DNA from: CAJWOS01 sp964502005
GTDB taxonomy: Bacteria; Myxococcota_A; UBA796; UBA2385
Reading direction: 5' to 3'
Assembly: GCA_964502005.1 (NCBI GenBank)
Contig: CAZCUX010000005.1
Span: forward strand, 62,001 to 126,000
DNA length: 64,000 nt
A program made the position numbers and the translations under genes. Below, one piece after another: positions 42,685 through 51,786 of this stretch. The notes beneath the pieces were generated by a model, which was not told the origin of the DNA, ran no database searches, and was given only the letters and a program-made list of their open reading frames with translations. The number at the start of each line of letters is the position of its first letter. Position 1 is the first letter of the stretch.

Positions 42685-44135
42685 TGGTCACCTCCGCCGG
42701 TGGTCGGTGCCGCATCCGTGGGGGGGGCAGGCTCTGGCGCCGCGTCGGGCTGCGGTTCAGGTTCGGGAGCCGGTGCGGGGGCAGGCACGCTCGGCGCCGG
42801 TTCTGCGGGCACAGCGGGTGCCTCCGCGGGCACATCCGGGACGGGCGCTGGGGGGGCAGCGGGCGCCTCCGCGGGCACGTCTGGGACCGGTTCTGCGGGC
42901 ACAGCGGGCACGTCTGGGACCGGCTCTGCGGGCACAGGGGGTGCCTCCGCGGGCGCATCCTGGATGGGCGCGGGGGGGGCAGCGGGCGCCTCCGCAGGCG
43001 CGTCTGGAGCCTGTTCTGCGGGCACAGCGGGCACGTCTGGGACCGGCTCTGCGGGCACAGCGGGTGCCTCTGCAGGCGCTTCTGGCGCGGCCTCGGGGCT
43101 TCCGACGGGCCCTCCTTCCGCGGGGGGCGGCGCAGCCGGTTCTTCAGCGGGGGCGGCGGCGGCGGCCTCGGCCACTTCGCGCATAAGGTCGATGCGGGTG
43201 TTGTAGGCGTCGATATAAGCACCGCTGTCGGCGCGCGTGTAATAATGGGCGGGCCGAAGCTGACGTCGACGGGTGGATTTGGTGTCGCGCTTGTGAATCG
43301 CGAAGGTCATCGCTCCTGTGGAGGCGATGAAGATGCTGGTCCACGCGAGGTCTTGGTTGCGCTCGAAAGAACGGGAATCCGCGGCCAGGAGGGGCACCGG
43401 ACTCAGCGCGACCAGTCCAATGCCGGTCCAAAACAGTACCTTTTGGGTGGTCTTCGCCGTTTTGAGTTCCGCCTCCAGGACCGCCAGTTGTTCTGTGTCG
43501 CCCATTGTTTCCGCGAAGCGGTAGGTGGACCACGAGACGCCTTTTTCGTCGACAATGTGCCAGCGGACGGCATCCACGTCTTGCGGGTCAGCGTTTAGGT
43601 CGGCGAGCACCAGCTTCGGGGGGATATTGACGGCCGGACCCACCGGGCGCGGTGCCGGAGCAGGTGCGAGCGCGACGGGCTGGGTACCTTCGGCGGGAGC
43701 TTCGGTAGGGTCGCCATCTTCGGTGTTGAGGTTGGCTTGGGTTTCGGTGGCGACCTGGAGCGCGGCCGGCGGTCCTTCGACGGGAACACAAGGGCCGGTT
43801 TGGCCGACCGTCCACCCGAAGTCGCTGCCCGCCTGGAGCCACAAGGCGCATTGCGTGGCCTTTTCGACGCGAATCCGCTCAGACTCGGTTGCCATGTCAC
43901 CCAAGATGGGGATTTTTACGATGGGAGCACCTTCGAGGTCAGCGTCGGACTTGGTTATCCGCGCCAATTCACGCTCTGCATCGCCTCCTGCAGCACACAA
44001 GATGAGCGATCCGCCCGATACCGTCCAGGCATCGCGAACGGCCTTGGCGACCTCTGCGCTGTCGGCGGCCATCGCGACACCCGTAGGCGACCACATGACC
44101 GTAGGTGCCCACAATAGGGCCAGCAACCAATTCAT
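42681..44135 (-). CDS. Exported protein with one or two hydrophobic helices and a Pro/Ala repeat tail
   Basis: The 484-residue protein has a signal peptide (MNWLLALLWAPTVMWSPTGVAMAA), a small globular domain with a Cys pair, a Pro/Ala-rich linker, two hydrophobic segments (VLFWTGIGLVALSPVPLLAA and DLAWTSIFIASTGAMTFAI) and a long Pro/Ala/Glu repeat tail of roughly 145 residues. No family is recognised. ATG 44135 follows GGGAGG by four bases and is preferred over a farther start at 44171. The extended tail could span the periplasm or bind wall polymer. It is first in a four-base-overlap chain with the OmpA-like and TSP3 genes. Confidence 0.72.
   Translation of the reverse strand: MNWLLALLWAPTVMWSPTGVAMAADSAEVAKAVRDAWTVSGGSLILCAAGGDAERELARITKSDADLEGAPIVKIPILGDMATESERIRVEKATQCALWLQAGSDFGWTVGQTGPCVPVEGPPAALQVATETQANLNTEDGDPTEAPAEGTQPVALAPAPAPRPVGPAVNIPPKLVLADLNADPQDVDAVRWHIVDEKGVSWSTYRFAETMGDTEQLAVLEAELKTAKTTQKVLFWTGIGLVALSPVPLLAADSRSFERNQDLAWTSIFIASTGAMTFAIHKRDTKSTRRRQLRPAHYYTRADSGAYIDAYNTRIDLMREVAEAAAAAPAEEPAAPPPAEGGPVGSPEAAPEAPAEAPAVPAEPVPDVPAVPAEQAPDAPAEAPAAPPAPIQDAPAEAPPVPAEPVPDVPAVPAEPVPDVPAEAPAAPPAPVPDVPAEAPAVPAEPAPSVPAPAPAPEPEPQPDAAPEPAPPTDAAPTTGGGDQ
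42813..43058 (-). repeat. 123-base tandem duplication in the Pro/Ala tail
   Basis: A 41-residue unit beginning VPAEPVPDVPAVPAE occurs twice in tandem, differing at a few positions, within a wider region of imperfect Pro/Ala/Glu repeats. The plus-strand reading gives Gly/Ala-rich frames that are not genes. Confidence 0.75.
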
Positions 44136-44217
44136 CCGACCTCCCGGAGTGTCCGGTCTCGACGGGCGCAAGTGTGCCCCGGTCCAACACCGCCGGCTAC
44201 ATTTGGGACAGAAGGGC

Positions 44218-45729
44218 CTATCGCGTCGGACACTGTTGGTCCTTGTTCTGCAGCCTTCGGCGCGGAAATGCTCCTACAAGCGCGGCGAGAATTAGCGCCA
44301 TTGCCGGAAGACGGCTTGTTCTGCGCTCCGTCACAGAACATCCGCCTTTCGAGGCCTCATCGCTGCTGGGTGTGGTGTCGTCGTCGACTTCAGCGGCAGT
44401 GTCGTCGTTTTCGGGTACATCGGGAGATAGCGCCGCCAAAACAGCAGGCGGATCGACCACACCGTATCCGTAAGTGTCGTGGTGGCCGGACGCATCGTGC
44501 GTAACGTAGGGCGAAGGAGCGGCAGTCGTCGTCAACAACGTGGCGACTTCCGCGGCGGTCAACGACGGGGCGTAGCTCAAAATCCAGGCCGCAAGGCCAG
44601 AAACGACGGGAGCGGCGGCGCTGGTGCCACCGAAGTTCATCGTGAAGTCATCGATGGGGGTAATCGACACCGTCGCGGAAGGCGCCGCGACGTCGACGGA
44701 CGCGCCATAGTTGGTATAACTTGTGGGATATCCATATACGTCGGTGGCGCTCACGCAAACGACGCCGTCGAGCGCGGTCAACTCTTCATCGCCCAGCTCG
44801 CGGTTGTCGTTGCCCGCGGCGAACACGACCACGGCGCCCTTTCCGTCCCGTGGTTCGGTTGCTGCGCGGTCGATGACCGCAGCCAACGAGACGGGGACCG
44901 GCACACGCGAGGTGAAGCCCCAGGAGTTGTTGATAACCGCGACGTCTTGCGCAATCGCATGCTCAAATGCGGCGACATCGGCGGACAGCGTGCCACCGCT
45001 TTCCCCCAGCATCTTGATAGGAACGAGCGTACAAGCCGGACACATCCCCACGATTCCGACGCCATTGTCGACCGTAGCGGCAACAACGCCCGATACTGCC
45101 GTGCCGTGCTCGTCGCAAATCGCAGACGACGCTCCCGCGCAGTATTCGCCGGGATTGGGGGAGGGGTCATCGTCGTCGTCAAATGCGTCGTAAGGCGCCA
45201 GGACGCGGTCGATGAGGTCGGGATGTTGCCATTCGATGCCCGAGTCGATGACGGCCACCCGAACGGAAGGGTCGCCGTAAGTGACGGCGTGAAGGCTGTC
45301 CATCTCAAGGTCGTCGAGGTACCATTGGCCGTCGCGATGGGGGTCGTTGGTCCACCGCTGCGTCGGCAGGAGCACATCGGGGAACGCGGTATCGACGTCA
45401 GGCTGCTGCAAAAGGTCGAACGACAGGCGTATGGCCGCGTCGGCGGTGGGTGCTTCGATTCGCCACGAACGCCCGCCGAGGTGTCGTCCGACGGCAGGGC
45501 GCGCATCCGGTGTGCGCATATGGACAACGACTGCGGGAAGAACCGTGAAGGTGACGAGTTTTTGGCCCATCGGGAACCGAAAGGCGGCAGGGTTCGATGG
45601 TTTGCGCGAACCCTCGGCGTCGAGCGGCGTGGGCGGATGCGCAGGGTCGAGTTGCACGACAGGGAGTGCGCCTGCGTTTGCGGGGTGCAACAGCAGGTGT
45701 ATCAAAAATGATACGGTCGAAGGAAACAT
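44218..45729 (-). CDS. Subtilisin-like (S8) protease with MYXO-CTERM-like tail
   Basis: The 503-residue protein has a signal peptide (ending ANA near residue 19), a propeptide-like region (20-150) and a subtilase domain with the triad Asp162 (AVIDSGIEW), His208 (DEHGTAVSG) and Ser370 (GGTSAAAPVVSG), plus the oxyanion Asn307 (AAGNDN). The C-terminus is Asp/Thr-rich, then GGCSVTERR, a hydrophobic stretch and FPRRRLQ, consistent with MYXO-CTERM, although about ten residues follow the Arg cluster. It should be a secreted, surface-anchored peptidase. It is divergent from the metalloprotease gene. Confidence 0.92.
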   Translation of the reverse strand: MFPSTVSFLIHLLLHPANAGALPVVQLDPAHPPTPLDAEGSRKPSNPAAFRFPMGQKLVTFTVLPAVVVHMRTPDARPAVGRHLGGRSWRIEAPTADAAIRLSFDLLQQPDVDTAFPDVLLPTQRWTNDPHRDGQWYLDDLEMDSLHAVTYGDPSVRVAVIDSGIEWQHPDLIDRVLAPYDAFDDDDDPSPNPGEYCAGASSAICDEHGTAVSGVVAATVDNGVGIVGMCPACTLVPIKMLGESGGTLSADVAAFEHAIAQDVAVINNSWGFTSRVPVPVSLAAVIDRAATEPRDGKGAVVVFAAGNDNRELGDEELTALDGVVCVSATDVYGYPTSYTNYGASVDVAAPSATVSITPIDDFTMNFGGTSAAAPVVSGLAAWILSYAPSLTAAEVATLLTTTAAPSPYVTHDASGHHDTYGYGVVDPPAVLAALSPDVPENDDTAAEVDDDTTPSSDEASKGGCSVTERRTSRLPAMALILAALVGAFPRRRLQNKDQQCPTR

Positions 45730-45747
45730 CGTTGCCAGCGCTCACGC

Positions 45748-45769
45748 AAAAAAAGGTTCGTTCCCGAAC
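45748..45769 (-). promoter_or_regulatory. Small U-tract hairpin upstream of the S8 protease
   Basis: On the minus strand GTTCG-GGAA-CGAAC forms a five-pair stem with a GNRA-type loop, one C, then seven T. It lies 19 bases before the S8 start, so it could act as a leader attenuator. The stem is short. The rest of the 258-base divergent gap holds the GGAGG of the metalloprotease gene and no strong promoter boxes. Confidence 0.3.
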
Positions 45770-45987
45770 GGGAGACGGGAGGAGCAGACGCTTGCAACGT
45801 ACGAGCCTTTGTGGGGGGTCGCCAGAGTTTCATTCTCAATGCAGGATTTTTGGCAATCCCTGAAATGCGTGCGCGGGTATGGTCGACGGATTCCACGCCG
45901 GAAACACAGGAAGGGAGAAGCAAAACCGCCTTTGATAGAATAGAGGAGGTCCGGGTTGCGAACGATTGGGTGGGCCTGGAGGTCACG

Positions 45988-47496
45988 ATGAACCATGACA
46001 CACCGTTTGGGCGAGGGCGCGTTGTCGTTCTGTGCTTGCTGGCCGGCGTACCGGTGTCGGTTGCCCATGCGCGCCCCGACGACGGACGTGGGTTGTTTAC
46101 CTATGACGCCTCGGACGTTTTGGCGTTTGTCGACTCCGCAGATGGGCGCGTTCGTGTCCATTATAGTGTTTCGGGCACCAACCAAACGCTGCTGACAGAC
46201 AGCGACGAAGATGGCACCCCGGACTTTCCGGAGCAAATATCCGAGGAGGTCTCAGCGGTGCTCGATGTATACGAAGCCGAAGGGTTTCGTCGGCCTGTCC
46301 TGGAATCCGAGGTAGGACTCGACGCCCTCGGGGGTTCCGACGCTCTGGATGTCTATTTGGTGGACTTTGGCGGGTCGTCCGATGGCCAGTTTGGTGTCGA
46401 CCGCTGCCAAAGCGGGGTGTGCGCCGGGTATTTGCTCATCGAAAATGACTTCGCGGGGTACGGCTATTCCTCGTTGTCCGATGCCGCGCGGGTCTTGGCA
46501 AGTCATGAGCTGTTTCATGGTGTGCAGTTTGCGTATGCCGATGAGATGGACCCTTGGTTTTCCGAAGGCACCGCAACGTGGGCAGAGCATTTTTACCAGC
46601 CGGAAATCAACGATTATTTGCGTTTGTGCAAGGCATACTTGGAAGACACGGGCCGCACGATTGACCACCCCCCTGCGGGCACGGTTACTTCGTTTTCGTA
46701 TGGGACTGCGCTGTTCTTCGGCTATGTGCAGGAAACGCTTGGTTCCGGTCGAATGGTCGAGATGCTCGAAGAAATCGCGGACGCAGGCGATGGCGATGAG
46801 CTTGGCGCGGTCATTCGCACAGTCGAGAGCGCGGGCGTCGCGTTTTCCGATGCGTGGGTGGAGTTCGTCACCTGGAATCTCGCGACGGGGCGGCGGAGTG
46901 GCATCCTCGAAGGGTACCCCTACGCCGAGTCGCTCGCGCCAGGCATTCGGGCTGAAGCCGAAGGTGACGCAATTGTCGACGACAATCGCTTTTATCCGTT
47001 GGCGGCGACCTACTATCGCATCGACCATCCGGGCGGTGAGCTGCTCCTCGGTGTTGGCGAAGACAACGCCGGCCTCGTCACCTTTCAGGTGCATGCGGTG
47101 GTCGACGGCACTGCAGATGCCGACATTGGCCCGGCATTGCTCACTTGGGCCCCCGACCTCCAAGGCGTACAAACGCTAGGAGACCAGCCCGCAGGCGGGT
47201 ACTGGCTGATTGGTACCTACGCAATATCGGCGGCAGAGAGCGAGAAGCGCGTGTTCTGCTTTGGTGGGCCGGACGCCATGACCGATTGCGCGCCGGCGGA
47301 GGTGGACGATGGGGAAGACACGGGCACACCCGACGATTCGGATGTCCCCGAGGAGTCCGATACACGCTCGACGGAAACCACCTCCGACGCGGACAAATCG
47401 GGATGCAGCACCGTGGGCGCTGCAGGAAATGTTGCGGGCGCCTGGTTGGCGCTGGGCTTGTTGGGCGTGTGGATGCGGAGGTCGCGTGAGGGGTGA
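45988..47496 (+). CDS. Putative surface metalloprotease, MXAN_6640-like
   Basis: The 502-residue protein has a signal peptide (about 11-28, ending AHA), an Asp-rich segment DSDEDGTPDFPEQI, and a zinc site HELFH (173-177) with a downstream Glu in WFSEGTATWAEHF (Glu193 or Glu200), a gluzincin-like layout. The C-terminus is acidic/Thr-rich, then SGCSTVGAAGN, a hydrophobic stretch and MRRSREG, a MYXO-CTERM-like tail with a weaker Arg cluster. It resembles the putative metalloproteases named after MXAN_6640 (family name from memory). GGAGG six bases before ATG 45988 fixes the start. The end overlaps the next gene by 11 bases. Confidence 0.82.
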   Translation: MNHDTPFGRGRVVVLCLLAGVPVSVAHARPDDGRGLFTYDASDVLAFVDSADGRVRVHYSVSGTNQTLLTDSDEDGTPDFPEQISEEVSAVLDVYEAEGFRRPVLESEVGLDALGGSDALDVYLVDFGGSSDGQFGVDRCQSGVCAGYLLIENDFAGYGYSSLSDAARVLASHELFHGVQFAYADEMDPWFSEGTATWAEHFYQPEINDYLRLCKAYLEDTGRTIDHPPAGTVTSFSYGTALFFGYVQETLGSGRMVEMLEEIADAGDGDELGAVIRTVESAGVAFSDAWVEFVTWNLATGRRSGILEGYPYAESLAPGIRAEAEGDAIVDDNRFYPLAATYYRIDHPGGELLLGVGEDNAGLVTFQVHAVVDGTADADIGPALLTWAPDLQGVQTLGDQPAGGYWLIGTYAISAAESEKRVFCFGGPDAMTDCAPAEVDDGEDTGTPDDSDVPEESDTRSTETTSDADKSGCSTVGAAGNVAGAWLALGLLGVWMRRSREG

Positions 47497-48766
47497 ACGT
47501 TGGGCCGTGGGGCTGCTTTTGGTGGGTTTGCCCGTCGCTTCGGAGGCGGGGCGTGGAAACGCGGAGCCTGTGTTGCCGGCGGGTTGGACGTGGTCGGTCA
47601 CGGGAACCCGCGCGGTCGAGACTACCGCTGAAGGTGCCGGGGCAGCCGGTCTTCCGGAGGCTCTTGCTGTGCCGCAGAGCCACACGGTCGCGTGGACCTT
47701 GGCGGGACATTGGACGGAGCCGCTGTCCGATGGTTCGCTGGTGGAGTGGCTGCGGGTCAATGCCGACCATCACCCGATGGATGCGCGCGTTTTTGGCATC
47801 CGAAAGTTTCGGGATGGCGAGGTGCTCAAAGTAGAGCGTGCCGAAGAGGTCAGTCCAGGGGGGCTTGATGGTTGGGACCCCTTGCTCCCTACGCTTTCGC
47901 CTGCGCTCCCCGAAGACCTGCGCGGCAAAAAGCCGGTCCAGCGGGCGGTGCAGTGGACGTTCCGCTATGGTACTGCGGACTACCTGCGAACGGCATGCCC
48001 CGCGACATGGACCCTCCTCGAATCCGCGCCTCCTGCGGGTGCAGTCGGTGTCTCTAGCGCGCCGTTGGTCGGCTTTGCTTATGAAGGCGGTTGTACGCTC
48101 AATGGTCGAATGGGCGGAACCGACGGCGTGCCTGTCCCGATGCGGGGCACGGGCGCGGTACGGGGCGAAGTCTGGCTAGATGTCGATGCGGGCATCGTCG
48201 TGGACCACACCCTGTCTTTGCAACGAAACGTACATTCTCGCTGGCCTGGACAAAACGCTGCGTTGGAGCTTATTCAGGCGGAGTCGTTTACACTTCATGC
48301 GCGGTGGTCCGCCGCAGACTCGGCCCCGCCTCCTGCGGTGCCTCTCGCGCGAAGCGCCGTAGAGGCGGCGATTCCGGGGCTGTTGGACGGCTGGTCCGCG
48401 TGCGCTTCGGGAACCGCGCCCCATGAACTGACGGTCGAAGCCCAACCAGACGGGGGGCTCCGTGTGGTGCAGGTGCGTCGATTGGCCCCCCCCACCGACG
48501 CAGAACCCGCTGCTGCCGTCGCCGAGCTGTCCCCAGTCGTCGATTGCTGGCAGGCTTCGGAGCGCCCTGGCGTTACGCCGCCGCACGACGATGGGGGCGC
48601 ACGTTTTTCGTTTGTCCTCCCCTGGCGCGACGGCCGATTTGGCGCGCCGGGTGTTGTCGATCAAGCGCCCTATGCGCCAAACGTGCACTTTGTCATTGTT
48701 GACGACCTTGCGGTTCCCACCGTGCTTTCCTACCTCGGGATGCGTGTTCCGGGCCAAGGAATGTAG
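47486..48766 (+). CDS. Exported protein of unknown function
   Basis: The 426-residue protein is not recognised. A GTG at 47486, inside the end of the metalloprotease gene, gives a compact signal peptide (RWAVGLLLVGLPVASEA); longer starts would extend into the other frame's coding region. The mature part is beta-rich with WTWSVTGTRAV, several Cys (CPATW, GGCTLNG, ACASG, DCWQ) and a motif ending FVIVDDLAVPTVLSYLG. Two Cys pairs suggest a disulfide-bonded periplasmic protein. The 11-base overlap with the metalloprotease implies coupled expression, perhaps as a partner or inhibitor, which is inference. Confidence 0.72.
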   Translation: MRGERWAVGLLLVGLPVASEAGRGNAEPVLPAGWTWSVTGTRAVETTAEGAGAAGLPEALAVPQSHTVAWTLAGHWTEPLSDGSLVEWLRVNADHHPMDARVFGIRKFRDGEVLKVERAEEVSPGGLDGWDPLLPTLSPALPEDLRGKKPVQRAVQWTFRYGTADYLRTACPATWTLLESAPPAGAVGVSSAPLVGFAYEGGCTLNGRMGGTDGVPVPMRGTGAVRGEVWLDVDAGIVVDHTLSLQRNVHSRWPGQNAALELIQAESFTLHARWSAADSAPPPAVPLARSAVEAAIPGLLDGWSACASGTAPHELTVEAQPDGGLRVVQVRRLAPPTDAEPAAAVAELSPVVDCWQASERPGVTPPHDDGGARFSFVLPWRDGRFGAPGVVDQAPYAPNVHFVIVDDLAVPTVLSYLGMRVPGQGM

Positions 48767-48819
48767 ACTTCGCACCGCGGCGGTGTGCTCCGTTGCTGCT
48801 GCGAAGAATTGAGGAAAAT

Positions 48820-51786
48820 ATGGACATTGACGAGCGCCTCCAAACGATTCTTCAGGAGTGCCGCTGGGTGCGGGATTCTGGAACTGCTGCCCAGTTGGTG
48901 CCCGCATTGGCCAGCGAAGCGCCAGCCTTTGTCCCGTTGCCCCAACGCGACGGAGAGGTGCGTCCCGCTGTACCCGTGGTGTGCCTGGAGATGGTTGCTT
49001 CGGCAGTCGTAAAGGTCATCGTCGATGCCGCGGACGGAAAAGCTGGCGGCTTCGAGAATCTGGACGCTGCCGGTGTAGCGGCGGACCCTTTGGCAGCCGC
49101 TTTGGCCGATATGTTTGAACAAGTAAGCCACCCGGGGCTTCGTGCGCAGCTCACACCCGTACTCGTGACGACCTGGGCCGCTTGGCAAGTCTTGGCTGGC
49201 CGCGCCGACACTTTGCCGGGGGTCGACGCCAACGTCGCGCAGGCCTCGCGCACGGCGGCGGCGCGAATTGCCGCAGCCTCGGGTACGGCGAAGGCGGACC
49301 TCCTGCAAAATATCGGCTGGGCCCTCACGAGCCGCGTGGCGGGCGCATTGCACCTGGCAGGGATGGCGGGTGCCGATGTTGCTACAGGTGGGCTCTATCG
49401 GCAAATTCTTCCCAATCCGTTGATGTTGGCGTTTCCACGGGGCACTCTTGATGTAGACCCTGCGCCAGCGGCAGGTATTTTGGGTCTATCACTAGAGCCT
49501 GGCTTGATTCACGCCGGGAGCGTCGCCGCGGCGCAACTGTTGGTGGAGAGCCGCGCACGATTGGAGAAGGGCCAAGAAGAGCCGCTTGATGTGGCGCTTC
49601 AAGCGGTCATTCCGGCGGAGGTCGATGCGGAGACAGCCAGCTTGCACCCCATCGCAGGGCCGGCGTTGATTGCCGCGCTGCCCGTGTTGATGGACGCAAA
49701 AGCAATGGGCAAGCTCAAGATCGATAAGAAGTACGTCAAGGGCCTGGCCTCGGCGAAAGGCGCGCGCGCGCTCACCGCGGCCTGGAAGCGGCTGTGCCAT
49801 GGACTGGGCGGCTGGGATGTCCTGTCGTCTTTGGTCGCGCGTGTCGTTCCCTTGACCGAACGCGAAGGCCGCATGGTGGGCCCGGGCGGCGCGTTGCCGG
49901 CGGATGCGCGCTGGCCGATGCTTGTGCCGCGGGCCAATGCCCTCAACACCGTGCAGGCGGTGGTTGCGATTCGTTGCACGGAGTCGCGGGAGTCCTTGTT
50001 GGGTGTGCTATCGGCACGCCCGTGGTCCATCCGCAACCTCGAGCGCTCCTTCGTCGAAGCGGCGCGGAAAAATGGTGCGTCCGTCCGCCAGTTTTTGGGC
50101 GATGTGGCCGTGTGTACCTTTCCGGCGCCCGAGCTGGCGCTTCGATTTGCGTTGGTGGTGCGGCGGGTGTTGGGCGCCGAGTCTCCCCTCGAATTGGGGG
50201 AAGACAGCACCGCAATGTCGGTACCCGCGTCGGCGTCGATTGGTATTGGGATGGCACTCGGCGTCGTGACCGGTGGCACCGATGGCGAAGCTGCGGTCTT
50301 GGGTGGGCGTGCGGTGAGTGAAGCGGTTGCATTGGCAGGAAATGGCCGCGCGGTCAATCTGTATGACGACGGCGTCGGTGTTCGCGCGGCGGGCTGGAGC
50401 GCCGAAGGCCTGTCCAACGAAGGCATTGTCGCCTCCCAAGCGCTCGTCCGGTCCCTTGTCGACCGCACCAAACGTCGCAACCGGCCGGTCCATGTCCGCG
50501 GTGAAGGCGGCTTGTGCGGTGGCGTCTCTGAAGATTTTGCAGTCGCGCCCGTCACGGCATGGTGGGAAGCCGGCGAAGGGATTGTCGCCGCGGCCTTGAT
50601 GGTCGATGCGGAATCGAGCGAAGGTATCGCCGAAATCCGCGTGTTGAGCCAGGACGACCTCAAAGAATGGTTTGGAAGCGACCGGTCCGCCGCCGCGCTT
50701 CGTACGTCTCGTCGGCCAGCGCCAGCGGCGACGGAACATTCAAGTGGCGGCGACGATGATTTTGCGCGGCCATCGATGTCATTTATGGGCTTTGACGACG
50801 GTCCCAAAGAAGCCCCGGCCGCCGCGCCGCCTTCGCGCTCTTCGTCGTTCGGCTTTGCGGCGCCGCCGGTGTCCGCACCAGAGTCGTCGGTAGATGCTTC
50901 GAGTGGTGGATTCAACTTTATCATGGACGACGAAGAAGAGGCGGCGCCGGCTTCCGACTTCTCGATGGCCCGTGGTCCTGCACGTTCTGGACGTGCGGAG
51001 CCGGCCCCCCCGATGATGATGGACGAGCCATCGCCCCGCCTCGGCTTTGCATCGAGTCCGCCCGTCTCCGCGCCGATGATGCTCGATGATGAGCCAAGCG
51101 GGCAATCTGACGGATTGGGCTTCGGTGATGCGTCCTTGCAGCCCGCGTCGGCGGGTCGGTCGCAGCTCATGATGATGGAGGACGACGCGCCGAGCGGTCC
51201 CTCCGCGCCGATGATGCTCGATGACGACCCCTTCGATAGTGGGTCCGACGCCGAAGAAGGGCTCGCACCCGCGGACTCCGTGTTTGGTCCTCCGACCGGG
51301 CGCGATGCCAGCGCAATGTCGATGCTGCACTCGACGTACCAGGGTGAGATGGAGCTTGTGGGCGTGGCCGGCTTCTCGCTTGCCGGAGGGGAAACCGCTG
51401 CCGGTGCCGACCCCTTTCACGACCCGAACGATGAGACGGGCTTTTACGACGAGCGATACGCCAGCCAGCCACCGGCTGCGGCGCCCGCGCCCTCCCGTCC
51501 GCCCGATGGCGCGATGGTGCGGGAGCTGGTGCGCTTGTTGCGCGGATACGTCGTGGTTCACGACGGGCGCCGGCACACGTTCGGCCTTCCCGACGGCGCC
51601 GTATTGCGCGATGCGTGGTCCCATGAAGGCGACGTTCATGGTGCGTACGTCGGATTTTTGCGCGGGAAGGTTGCGGATGGCTTCATCCCGCGCGCGGACC
51701 GCGTAGTGTCCATCGGCAAAGGGGTGCGTCCGTCGCCCATCGACAGCGCCGAAATCGAGCGTGCAGCAGGGGAGGCGGGACTGTGA
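48820..51786 (+). CDS. Large protein with degenerate cyclase-like domain and disordered scaffold
   Basis: The 988-residue protein has a helical N-terminal half (1-350), a region that reads as a class III nucleotidyl cyclase fold (about 375-520: VVAIRCTESRES, NGASVRQFLGDVAVCTF, SIGIGMALGVVTGG, GGRAVSEAVALAG), a disordered Ser/Pro/Asp-rich stretch (about 625-895) and a small C-terminal domain (about 900-988). One metal Asp of cyclases (in GD) is kept; the first, in the FxDI motif, is replaced. The disordered stretch repeats short Met/Leu/Asp motifs such as PMMLDDEPSG and PMMMDEPS and several GF dipeptides. No signal peptide, so cytoplasmic. The GAGG five bases before ATG 48820 sets the start. 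Confidence 0.62.
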   Translation: MDIDERLQTILQECRWVRDSGTAAQLVPALASEAPAFVPLPQRDGEVRPAVPVVCLEMVASAVVKVIVDAADGKAGGFENLDAAGVAADPLAAALADMFEQVSHPGLRAQLTPVLVTTWAAWQVLAGRADTLPGVDANVAQASRTAAARIAAASGTAKADLLQNIGWALTSRVAGALHLAGMAGADVATGGLYRQILPNPLMLAFPRGTLDVDPAPAAGILGLSLEPGLIHAGSVAAAQLLVESRARLEKGQEEPLDVALQAVIPAEVDAETASLHPIAGPALIAALPVLMDAKAMGKLKIDKKYVKGLASAKGARALTAAWKRLCHGLGGWDVLSSLVARVVPLTEREGRMVGPGGALPADARWPMLVPRANALNTVQAVVAIRCTESRESLLGVLSARPWSIRNLERSFVEAARKNGASVRQFLGDVAVCTFPAPELALRFALVVRRVLGAESPLELGEDSTAMSVPASASIGIGMALGVVTGGTDGEAAVLGGRAVSEAVALAGNGRAVNLYDDGVGVRAAGWSAEGLSNEGIVASQALVRSLVDRTKRRNRPVHVRGEGGLCGGVSEDFAVAPVTAWWEAGEGIVAAALMVDAESSEGIAEIRVLSQDDLKEWFGSDRSAAALRTSRRPAPAATEHSSGGDDDFARPSMSFMGFDDGPKEAPAAAPPSRSSSFGFAAPPVSAPESSVDASSGGFNFIMDDEEEAAPASDFSMARGPARSGRAEPAPPMMMDEPSPRLGFASSPPVSAPMMLDDEPSGQSDGLGFGDASLQPASAGRSQLMMMEDDAPSGPSAPMMLDDDPFDSGSDAEEGLAPADSVFGPPTGRDASAMSMLHSTYQGEMELVGVAGFSLAGGETAAGADPFHDPNDETGFYDERYASQPPAAAPAPSRPPDGAMVRELVRLLRGYVVVHDGRRHTFGLPDGAVLRDAWSHEGDVHGAYVGFLRGKVADGFIPRADRVVSIGKGVRPSPIDSAEIERAAGEAGL

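Noticed and set aside
41452..43206. Glycine/alanine/serine-rich 584-codon plus-strand frame resembling a PE-PGRS tail
   Set aside because: It mirrors the Pro/Ala tail and OmpA-like gene on the minus strand; no start signal or independent support.
45699..45714. GTATC-AAAAAT-GATAC palindrome
   Set aside because: It lies inside the first codons of the S8 protease signal peptide and is short; chance or codon effects suffice.
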